Of a stretch of DNA of 64,000 bases, positions 27,180 through 34,258 are shown one piece after another (position 1 is the stretch's first letter; each line of letters starts with the position of its first letter). The notes beneath the pieces were generated by a model. That model was given only the letters and a program-made list of their open reading frames with translations, made no database searches and was not told where the DNA came from. Source of the stretch: Methylosinus sp. C49 (lineage in GTDB: Bacteria; Pseudomonadota; Alphaproteobacteria; Rhizobiales; Beijerinckiaceae); NCBI RefSeq assembly GCF_009936375.1, contig NZ_AP022332.1:992001-1056000 (forward strand), given 5' to 3'. The translations under genes and the position numbers were made by a program.

Positions 27180-27773
27180 ATGCTGCTCGCTTCGAACCGC
27201 CGCCTCTCACTCGAACGTCTCGTTCTCGCCGAGACGCTGCTCCTCTGGCGCGAGCGCCTGCTGCGCGCCGATCTCGCCGGCGTGCATTTCGTGGCGCGCT
27301 CCACGCAATTCACGCTGGCCAGAATGCTCGCGATCACGATCAGCAAGCTCGGCAATGGATGGATCTATCCCATCCTCGCAGCGGCGATCTTCTCCCTCGC
27401 CGGGCGCGACGCCTGGCCGGTGATCGCGCTCGGCGGACTCAACGCCGCGCTGCTGCACACGCTGTTTCCGATCATCAAGAAGCGCATCGGACGCAAGCGT
27501 CCGTTTCACGTCGATCCGCGGCTGACGTCGCTGCTGAAGATACTCGACGAGCATTCCTTTCCCAGCGGACATATGATGACGCTCAGCGGCGTGCTCGCGC
27601 CCATCGTTCTCGCTTGGCCTTCGGCCGCCGCTTCCGCCGCTGCGCTCGTGCTGTCGATGGCGTGGTCGCGCATCGCAACGGCGCATCACTATCCCAGCGA
27701 TGTGCTCGGCGGGCTGACGATGGGAGTCGCCATGGGCTATCCGCTATCGGCCTGCATCCTCGGCCATTGGTGA
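27180..27773 (+). CDS. PAP2 superfamily membrane phosphatase
   Basis: A 197-residue integral membrane protein with the three-part phosphatase signature: KKRIGRKRPF near 100-108, FPSGHMM near 125-131, and SRIATAHHYPSDVLGG near 160-175, separated by membrane spans. Such enzymes dephosphorylate lipid phosphates such as undecaprenyl pyrophosphate or phosphatidic acid at the periplasmic face. Its 3' end overlaps the convergent 2-oxoadipate dioxygenase gene by 30 bases. Confidence 0.92.
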   Translation: MLLASNRRLSLERLVLAETLLLWRERLLRADLAGVHFVARSTQFTLARMLAITISKLGNGWIYPILAAAIFSLAGRDAWPVIALGGLNAALLHTLFPIIKKRIGRKRPFHVDPRLTSLLKILDEHSFPSGHMMTLSGVLAPIVLAWPSAAASAAALVLSMAWSRIATAHHYPSDVLGGLTMGVAMGYPLSACILGHW

Positions 27774-29141
27774 TCGCTGGCCGAGCGCGGCGAGCGCGCG
27801 CTCCAACGAGCCTTTCTCCTCCTGCGCGTAAATCGCCATCGCATCGGCGACCTTGGTTCCGAGAGCATGCTCGAACGCTTCGCGATTGGCCGAAGCCGAT
27901 AGCTCGCGGCGTCCGCCTTCTCCGAGATTGGACTGAAAGATTCCCGCGGCGCTCACCGGCAGAAAATCTTCATAGGTGATCGGCTCCGCGATGAGCGCGC
28001 CGTCGCGCAGCAAAGTCTCGACATCGCCAACGCCGGACGTCGGCGCGCCCCGATTCTCGCCGGGCGCATAGCGGAAGAAGGCGAGTCCCTGCGCGCGCAA
28101 CGTCGCCGCGTCATCGGGGAAAGCGGCGAAACGGTTTTTCAGCTCGGCCCTGTAATCGGCCGTCGCGCCATCTCGGGACGAATTGGCGGCGAGCGTCTCG
28201 GCGAGCAATCTGTCATAGAGCGCGCGCCCTGCTGCGGTGAGCGCGGCGCCACGCTGCTCGATCTCGCCGAAGCGCGCGCGATGCTCGCCGCGCGCCTCGT
28301 CGTGTCCCGCAAAGCGCACGGGCTCGGCGATGGCCTTGAAGCTCGTCTGGCGCAGCAATATCGGGAACCGGCGTTGCGGCGGGCCTTCGACGATTGACTT
28401 CGGATCGAGCCCGCGCTCTGCGAGCGCCTTCTGCGCGGCGTCTATGTCGAGCGTCGGCAGCGTCAGATGATTGATATGCGGGCCGTGGAAGCAGACGACG
28501 TCGGCGACGAGCGGATGCGCCTTGCGATAGGCCTCATAGAGGCCGGCGGTGACGGTGGCCTCGCCGCGCCAGCGGAACGTTTGCAGCGCCTCATGCACGA
28601 ACTCGATCGCCAGCGCTTCGCCGAGCCCGCCATTGGCCTCGAAAATCTCGATGAGATGCAGGCAGCGCGGCGTGAAGATGCGTCGACGCGCGAGAATCTC
28701 CTGCGCCTCGCGACGCAGGTCCTCACCCTCGATCAGCTCGGGACGCAGCAGCGAGGTGAAGATGCGGAAAGGGCAGCGCCTGATCGACTCCGCTTCGACA
28801 GGCCGAAAGCAGGTGGAATGCACCGGCACGCCGGCGGGCGTGAGGTCGTAATAGCCGACCGGATACATGCCCATGACGGCGAAGAGCCGCCGCAGCCCCG
28901 CCAGCTCCTCCGGCCGTCCGACGCGAATGGCGCCATGGCGCTCGACTCCGATGAGATCGAAAGCGCCGGAGCGGCGCAGCCGCGCCTCCAGCGCGGGATC
29001 GCGCGCCAGCGTTTCGCCGTCGATCTCTCCGACGATGCGCGTCATCTCCTGATAGCGCGGCACCTCGTCGCGATACATTTGCGTCATCGCCGCGGAGAAG
29101 ATCGAGCGGATCGTATCGGCGGAAACATGGGTCTCGGTCAT
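27744..29141 (-). CDS. hglS: DUF1338 / 2-oxoadipate dioxygenase-decarboxylase (HglS/YdcJ family)
   Basis: A 465-residue protein of the DUF1338 family, shown in Pseudomonas to convert 2-oxoadipate to D-2-hydroxyglutarate with iron and O2 in lysine breakdown. Visible landmarks: HGAIRVGRPEELAGLRRLFAVMGMYPVGYYDL, GVPVHSTCFRPV, FTSLLRPELI, and FHGPHINHLTLPTLDID with candidate metal His residues. It starts 32 bases after the ALDH7 gene on the same strand, and an aminoadipate-semialdehyde dehydrogenase followed by 2-oxoadipate dioxygenase is a coherent pathway. The aminotransferase step between them is not in the operon. Confidence 0.85.
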   Translation of the reverse strand: MTETHVSADTIRSIFSAAMTQMYRDEVPRYQEMTRIVGEIDGETLARDPALEARLRRSGAFDLIGVERHGAIRVGRPEELAGLRRLFAVMGMYPVGYYDLTPAGVPVHSTCFRPVEAESIRRCPFRIFTSLLRPELIEGEDLRREAQEILARRRIFTPRCLHLIEIFEANGGLGEALAIEFVHEALQTFRWRGEATVTAGLYEAYRKAHPLVADVVCFHGPHINHLTLPTLDIDAAQKALAERGLDPKSIVEGPPQRRFPILLRQTSFKAIAEPVRFAGHDEARGEHRARFGEIEQRGAALTAAGRALYDRLLAETLAANSSRDGATADYRAELKNRFAAFPDDAATLRAQGLAFFRYAPGENRGAPTSGVGDVETLLRDGALIAEPITYEDFLPVSAAGIFQSNLGEGGRRELSASANREAFEHALGTKVADAMAIYAQEEKGSLERALAALGQRSPMAEDAGR

Positions 29142-29173
29142 ATCGGACTCCTCGAGGTCGATCGACGTAAGGA

Positions 29174-30721
29174 TCACACGTCGAAGACGACGCCCTGCGC
29201 GAGCGGCAGAGCGCTCGAATAATTGATCGTGTTGGTGGCGCGGCGCATATAGGCCTTCCAGGAATCGGAGCCCGCCTCGCGGCCGCCGCCGGTCTCCTTC
29301 TCGCCGCCGAATGCGCCGCCGATCTCGGCGCCGGAAGGGCCGATATTCACATTGGCGATGCCGCAATCGGAGCCTTCCGCCGAGAGGAAACGCTCCGCCT
29401 CGCGCAGATCGGTCGTGAAGATCGACGACGCCAGGCCATGGCTCACATCGTTCTGCATATGCAGCGCATCGCCGAGATCGCGATATTTCATCGCATAGAG
29501 AATAGGCGCGAATGTCTCGCGGCGCGAGACCGGCGCCGGCTCGGCCAGCTCCACCAGCGCCGGCCGCGCGTAATAAGCATCCGGCCGCTCCTGCGCGAAC
29601 AGGCGTTGGCCGCCGTAGATTTTGCCGCCGATCGAGGCCGCTTCATCCAGAGCATGACGCATGGCGCGATAGGAATCGCCGTCGATGAGCGGGCCGATGA
29701 GCGTCTTGCCCTCACGCGGATCGCCGACCGGCGCCGAGGCATAGGCGAGCGAGAGCCTTCCGATCAGCTGATCATAAACGGATTCGTGCACGATGAGGCG
29801 GCGCAGCGTGGTGCAGCGCTGCCCGGCCGTGCCCATGGCCGCGAAGGCGATGGCGCGCACAGCGAGATCGAGCGGCGCGGACGGACAGACGATGGCGGCG
29901 TTATTGCCGCCGAGCTCGAGAATGGAGCGCGCGAAGCGCTGCGCGAGCCGCGGCCCGACAGCGCGCCCCATTGCGGTGGAGCCGGTCGCCGAGACGAGCG
30001 CGACGCGGCGATCGTCGACGAGCCTCTCGCCGAGCTCGCGCCCGCCGATGACGAGGGCCGAGAGTCCTTTCGGCGCCTCGCCGAAACGCGCCAGCGCGCG
30101 CTCGAACAGCGCATGTGTGGCGAGCGCCGTCAGCGGCGTTTTTTCCGAAGGCTTCCACACCAGCGCATCGCCGCAGACGAGCGCTATGGCGGCGTTCCAG
30201 GCCCAGACGGCGACCGGGAAATTGAAGCTGGTGATGATTCCGACGACGCCGAGCGGATGCCATGTCTCCATCATGCGATGGCCGGGGCGCTCCGTCGCTA
30301 TCGTGAGGCCGTAGAGCTGGCGCGACAGGCCGACGGCATAGTCGCATATATCGATCATCTCCTGCACTTCGCCGCGCGCTTCGGAGACGATCTTGCCGGC
30401 TTCTATGGTGATGAGCTCGGCGAGCTCATTCTTCGCCGCGCGCAATTCCTCGCCGAAGAGGCGAACCAATTCGCCACGCCGCGGCGCCGGAATATTGCGC
30501 CATTTGCGATAGGCGGCGTCGGCCTCGCCGATCGCCAAATCTAAAGCATTGCTGTCTTTTGTTTTTGCTCTGGCGATGACTTCGCCGGTAATCGGCGTTC
30601 GCACTTGCAAATTCCCATCGCGGAATAGCGCAGACGGAACAGTAATACGAAAGAGCAGCTCCTCAGCTCTCGCTGCGATATCGTTGGTTGTTGCACATGA
30701 TTCCATAGCTGTGCTTCCCAT
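29174..30721 (-). CDS. ALDH7-family dehydrogenase, probable alpha-aminoadipate semialdehyde/P6C dehydrogenase (AmaB-like)
   Basis: A 515-residue NAD-dependent aldehyde dehydrogenase. FNFPVAVWAWNAAIALVCGD and WKPSEKTPL form the cofactor site, ELGGNNAAIV contains the general-base Glu, and GTAGQRCTTLRR the catalytic Cys. The NNAAIV and QRCTTLRR forms are typical of ALDH7 (antiquitin), which oxidises alpha-aminoadipate semialdehyde in lysine catabolism. Beside hglS this fits the pipecolate route; glutamate semialdehyde from the divergent RocD could be another substrate (inference). Start: ATG 30721, or 30706 which has a GGGAAG site before it. Confidence 0.85.
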   Translation of the reverse strand: MGSTAMESCATTNDIAARAEELLFRITVPSALFRDGNLQVRTPITGEVIARAKTKDSNALDLAIGEADAAYRKWRNIPAPRRGELVRLFGEELRAAKNELAELITIEAGKIVSEARGEVQEMIDICDYAVGLSRQLYGLTIATERPGHRMMETWHPLGVVGIITSFNFPVAVWAWNAAIALVCGDALVWKPSEKTPLTALATHALFERALARFGEAPKGLSALVIGGRELGERLVDDRRVALVSATGSTAMGRAVGPRLAQRFARSILELGGNNAAIVCPSAPLDLAVRAIAFAAMGTAGQRCTTLRRLIVHESVYDQLIGRLSLAYASAPVGDPREGKTLIGPLIDGDSYRAMRHALDEAASIGGKIYGGQRLFAQERPDAYYARPALVELAEPAPVSRRETFAPILYAMKYRDLGDALHMQNDVSHGLASSIFTTDLREAERFLSAEGSDCGIANVNIGPSGAEIGGAFGGEKETGGGREAGSDSWKAYMRRATNTINYSSALPLAQGVVFDV

Positions 30722-30749
30722 CTCGCCGTTTTGCTGCTTTATTTGTCTC

Positions 30750-30777
30750 GCAAATACCCCGTGTTCGATGTATTTGC
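30750..30777. promoter_or_regulatory. Operator-like dyad between the ALDH7 gene and rocD
   Basis: GCAAATA (30750-30756) and TATTTGC (30771-30777) form an inverted repeat whose arm centres are 21 bases apart, two helical turns, in an AT-rich part of the divergent promoter. This suits an Lrp/AsnC or similar dimeric regulator acting on both catabolic genes. The regulator is not in the window. Confidence 0.45.
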
Positions 30778-30922
30778 AACGCGAACGTCGGAGCGGCGTA
30801 ACGACGCGCTCCACGAGAAAATGGCTCGCAGAGGCGTCGTGTCCCGTGAGCCGCCGATCGCCCGCACTGATGCAAATCGTCGAGGCGACGCCCACCTAAC
30901 GAACCAGCGAGGTCATTCGTTC

Positions 30923-32155
30923 ATGAACGCCAACGTCAAGTCCGTCGACAATCCGCATCGCGCTCGCAATTATGCGCCGCTTCCGGTTACGCTCTCGCGC
31001 GGCGAAGGCGCCTTTCTGTTCGATGTGAACGGTCGCCGTTATGTCGATATGATGAGCGCCTATTCCGCCGTCAGCCACGGTCATGCGCATCCGCGCATTC
31101 TGAAAGTCCTCACGGAGCAGGCGCAGCGTCTCGCGGTTCCGTCGCGCGCCTATTACGACGATCGCCTCGACGATTTCCTCACCGAGCTGTGCAATCTCAC
31201 TGGCCTCGACGTCGCGCTGCCGATGAACACCGGCGCCGAGGCGGTGGAGACGGCGATCAAGGCGGCGCGCCGCTTCGGCCGCCGCGTGCGCGGCTTGAAG
31301 AATCCCGAGATCATCGTCGCCAAGGGCAATTTCCACGGCCGCACGACGACCATCGTCGGCTTCTCGTCGGAGCCGTCCTATCGCGACGATTTCGGTCCCT
31401 ATGGCGGCGGCTTCCGCGCGGTTCCCTATGGCGATCTCGCGGCGACGGAAGCGGCGATCGGACCGGACACGGTCGCGATAATGGTCGAGCCCGTGCAGGG
31501 CGAGGCGGGCGTCATCGTTCCGCCGGTCGGCTGGCTCTCCGGCCTGCGCAAGCTCTGCGACGCGCGCGGCCTGCTACTCATCGTGGACGAGGTGCAGGCG
31601 GGCCTCGGGCGCACCGGCGCCTGGTTCGCGTTCCAGCACGAGAATGTGAAGCCGGATGGCGTGATGCTGGGCAAGGCGCTCGGCGGCGGCGTGCTGCCGG
31701 TTTCCGCTTTCGTCGGCACGCGCGCGCTGATGGATATGTTCACGCCCGGCTCGCATGGCTCGACCTTCGGCGGCAACACGCTGGCCGCGGCGGTGGGGCT
31801 CGAGGCGCTGCATGTGATGCGCGACGAGAAGCTCGTCGAGCGCAGCGCGAGCCTGGGCGAGCATATGCTGCGCCGTCTGCGCAACATCGACAGTCCCGCG
31901 CTGCGCGACGTGCGCGGCAAGGGCCTTTGGGCCGGCGCCGAGATCGATCCGCGCTACGCCACCGGCCGCGAGGTCTGCGAGATGCTGTGCGACAAGGGCG
32001 TGCTCTCCACCGTGACGCATCACAGCGTCGTGCGCCTGTCGCCGCCGCTCGTCATCGCGCGCGAGGATTTGGATTGGGCGCTCGATCGCTTCGAGGAGAC
32101 GCTCGCCGAATTGGTCGAGCGCGCGCGTCCGGCCAAGCGCGCTCTGGCGAGCTGA
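30923..32155 (+). CDS. rocD: Ornithine aminotransferase (RocD type)
   Basis: A 410-residue class III PLP aminotransferase. NYAPLPVTLSRGEGAFLFD at the N-terminus, GAEAVETAIKAARR near 105, FHGRTTTIVGFS, the cofactor Asp in IVDEVQAGLGRTG, and the Schiff-base Lys in MLGKALGGGVLPVSA are all present and match ornithine-oxo-acid aminotransferases. It converts ornithine and 2-oxoglutarate to glutamate-5-semialdehyde and glutamate. A terminator and then an arginine-dihydrolase-like gene follow, so ornithine may come from arginine. Confidence 0.92.
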   Translation: MNANVKSVDNPHRARNYAPLPVTLSRGEGAFLFDVNGRRYVDMMSAYSAVSHGHAHPRILKVLTEQAQRLAVPSRAYYDDRLDDFLTELCNLTGLDVALPMNTGAEAVETAIKAARRFGRRVRGLKNPEIIVAKGNFHGRTTTIVGFSSEPSYRDDFGPYGGGFRAVPYGDLAATEAAIGPDTVAIMVEPVQGEAGVIVPPVGWLSGLRKLCDARGLLLIVDEVQAGLGRTGAWFAFQHENVKPDGVMLGKALGGGVLPVSAFVGTRALMDMFTPGSHGSTFGGNTLAAAVGLEALHVMRDEKLVERSASLGEHMLRRLRNIDSPALRDVRGKGLWAGAEIDPRYATGREVCEMLCDKGVLSTVTHHSVVRLSPPLVIAREDLDWALDRFEETLAELVERARPAKRALAS

Positions 32156-32174
32156 TCGCCGCCTGTCATCATTG

Positions 32175-32208
32175 CGGCGCCGAGACGGAGCAGTCTCGGC
32201 GCCGTCTT
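32175..32208 (+). terminator. Terminator after rocD
   Basis: CGGCGCCGAGAC (32175-32186) pairs perfectly with GTCTCGGCGCCG (32193-32204), followed by TCTT. It separates rocD from the next gene, although read-through is plausible since the T-run is poor. Confidence 0.7.
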
Positions 32209-32252
32209 CATGCCGGGAAACGAAAGAACTCGCGATAACGAAAGGACTCGAG

Positions 32253-33116
32253 ATGACGCAGCCGCATCCCATGTTCGAGCCCGCTCGCGCGCCGCGCGAA
32301 GAGCGGCGCCAACGCGTGCTGATGTGCGCGCCGGATGATTTCGATGTGCGCTATGTCATCAATCCCTGGATGGAGCATCAGATCGGCCGCACCACGCGCA
32401 CGCTCGCGCGAGAGCAATGGCAAAATTTGCGCGCGTTCGTCGCTAAGAATGCCGAGGTGGAGCTGATCACGCCGGCGGCGGGCCTGCCGGATATGGTGTT
32501 CACCGCCAACGCCGGCTTCGTGCTCGGAGACATCGCCGTCGTCAGCCGCTTTCGCGCCGAGGAACGGCGGCCGGAGGAGCCCTTGTTTCGCGCCTTCTTC
32601 GAGGCGCGCGGCTTGCGCGTCGCGGCCTGGCCCGAGCATCTGCCCTTCGAGGGCGCAGGCGACGCGCTCATCGATCGAGGCGCCGATGTCGTCTGGTGCG
32701 GCCATGGCATGCGCTCGGCCGATGAGGCGCCGGCGACGCTGGAGCGCATCATCGGACGGCGCGTGATCGCGCTGAAGCTCGTCGATCCGCGCTTCTATCA
32801 TCTCGATACATGCTGCTGCCCGCTGGCCGGGGGCTATCTTCTCTATTATTCGCCGGCTTTCGACGCCGCCTCGCGCGAGGCGATCGAGGCGATCGTTCCG
32901 CGCGAGAAGCGCATAGAGATCGACGAAGCAGATGCGATGCGCTTTGCCTGCAACGCCGTCGATCTCGATAGCGGTCTCGCGATGAACGACGCCTCGCCGC
33001 AGCTGCAGCAGCGCTTGCGCGCGGCGGGCTTCGCGCCCATCGTCACGCCGCTCTCGGAGTTCATGAAGGCAGGCGGCGCCGCCAAATGCCTCACGCTGAA
33101 GCTTTCAGAGGACTAA
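32253..33116 (+). CDS. Amidinotransferase-fold hydrolase: arginine dihydrolase (ArgZ-like) or DDAH
   Basis: A 287-residue guanidine-modifying enzyme. The N-terminus LMCAPDDFDVRYVINPWM, the segment MVFTANAG with Asn86, FEGAGD (Glu133, Asp137), YHLD (His183) and the C-terminal Cys279 in KCLTL are the expected catalytic elements of the DDAH/ArgZ group. ArgZ-type enzymes turn arginine into ornithine, CO2 and two NH3, and are reported to need an Asn in the FTANAG position. Next to rocD, this would make a short arginine-to-glutamate route without urea. DDAH activity cannot be excluded. A ribosome-like AAAGGA precedes ATG 32253. Confidence 0.75.
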   Translation: MTQPHPMFEPARAPREERRQRVLMCAPDDFDVRYVINPWMEHQIGRTTRTLAREQWQNLRAFVAKNAEVELITPAAGLPDMVFTANAGFVLGDIAVVSRFRAEERRPEEPLFRAFFEARGLRVAAWPEHLPFEGAGDALIDRGADVVWCGHGMRSADEAPATLERIIGRRVIALKLVDPRFYHLDTCCCPLAGGYLLYYSPAFDAASREAIEAIVPREKRIEIDEADAMRFACNAVDLDSGLAMNDASPQLQQRLRAAGFAPIVTPLSEFMKAGGAAKCLTLKLSED

Positions 33117-34209
33117 CCTTCTCGCCGCGCGGAATGGTCATGGTGAATGTCGCGCCGGCGCCGAGTTGCGAATCGGCCTCTATGCGCCAGCCGTGACGCT
33201 CGCATGTGGATTTGCACAGAGCGAGGCCGACGCCTGTGCCGGGATATTGCGCGAAGCTGTGAAGCCGACGCAGCGGCTCGAATATCACCTCGGCATATTT
33301 CGGCTCGAAGCCAATGCCATCGTCGGCGACCGAAAGCGCGAGCTCCGGCTCCCGCCGAAGGAAGAAGCGAATATTCGGCGCGCGGCCGGGCTTGCGATAT
33401 TTGATCGCATTGGAGAGCAGGCTCGAGAGGCAGCGCTCGAATTGCGGCTTGTCGGCCTCGATCAGCACGCCGGGCGGAACCGTTACGGCGATTTGCGCCT
33501 GCGTCTGCCGGATCAGCTCGGAGAAATCGGAGACGACGGCCTCTATCTCGTCGCGAATGTCCAGCGTCTCCAGCCGCGGCGGCGTCGAGACCTGCCGCGA
33601 GAAGGCGAGCAGCCCGTCGACCAGTTGGCGCGCGCGCAGCGCCGAGGCCCGCGCCACCTCGCTCGCATGCGCGGCCTCGCCAAAATCGCCCTTGGCGATC
33701 GAAGCCGTGATAATATCCGCGAAGGCGGCGATCTTGCGCAGCGGCTCCTGCAGATCATGCGAGGCGATATAGGCGAAGCGCGCCAGACGCTCATTGGCGA
33801 GCTGAAGCTCATCGGCGCGCTCGACGAGCTGACGCTCGATCTCCTTGTGATGCGAGATATCGAACACCGTCACGGCGACGTATAGTCGTCCGTCCTCGCG
33901 GATCGGCGCGAGGCCGAGATGAATGGGAAATTCGACGCCCGATTTCTTGCGCGCGCGAAGATCCTCGTCGACGCCGAGCAGAATGCGGCGCGGCGCCTTG
34001 TAATACTCCTCACGCAGGCCTGGGTGACGGACGCGCACGTCATCCGGCAGCAGCATATCGACGGTGCGGCCGACGAGCTCCTCGGCCGAATAGCCGAACA
34101 TGTCCTCGGTCGCCCGATTGACATAGAGAATGCGATCGTCGGCGATCAGAAAGCGCGCGGCGAAGGCCGATTCGACGATCATCTTCAGCTGTGCGGGCGT
34201 CGCATGCAT
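33091..34209 (-). CDS. PAS-domain sensor histidine kinase
   Basis: A 372-residue soluble kinase without membrane spans. A PAS domain occupies about 10-122 (ILYVNRATEDMFGYSAEELVGR; LYVAVTVFDISHHKEIE). The dimerisation helix carries His151 in ASHDLQEPLRK, and the ATPase domain has NAIKYRKPG, DDGIGF and GTGVGLALCK. The SHDLQEPLR box is the phytochrome-like HWE-related/HisKA2-type form also seen in cyanobacterial phytochromes. No response regulator gene is adjacent in the same transcript; the hybrid kinase lies upstream, 49 bases away. Its end overlaps the arginine-dihydrolase-like gene by 26 bases, tail to tail. Confidence 0.9.
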   Translation of the reverse strand: MHATPAQLKMIVESAFAARFLIADDRILYVNRATEDMFGYSAEELVGRTVDMLLPDDVRVRHPGLREEYYKAPRRILLGVDEDLRARKKSGVEFPIHLGLAPIREDGRLYVAVTVFDISHHKEIERQLVERADELQLANERLARFAYIASHDLQEPLRKIAAFADIITASIAKGDFGEAAHASEVARASALRARQLVDGLLAFSRQVSTPPRLETLDIRDEIEAVVSDFSELIRQTQAQIAVTVPPGVLIEADKPQFERCLSSLLSNAIKYRKPGRAPNIRFFLRREPELALSVADDGIGFEPKYAEVIFEPLRRLHSFAQYPGTGVGLALCKSTCERHGWRIEADSQLGAGATFTMTIPRGEKVSPLKASA

Positions 34210-34258
34210 TGGCGCTGACCATGCGCTGTTCCTTCGGCGCCTCTATATGGGGAGCGCG

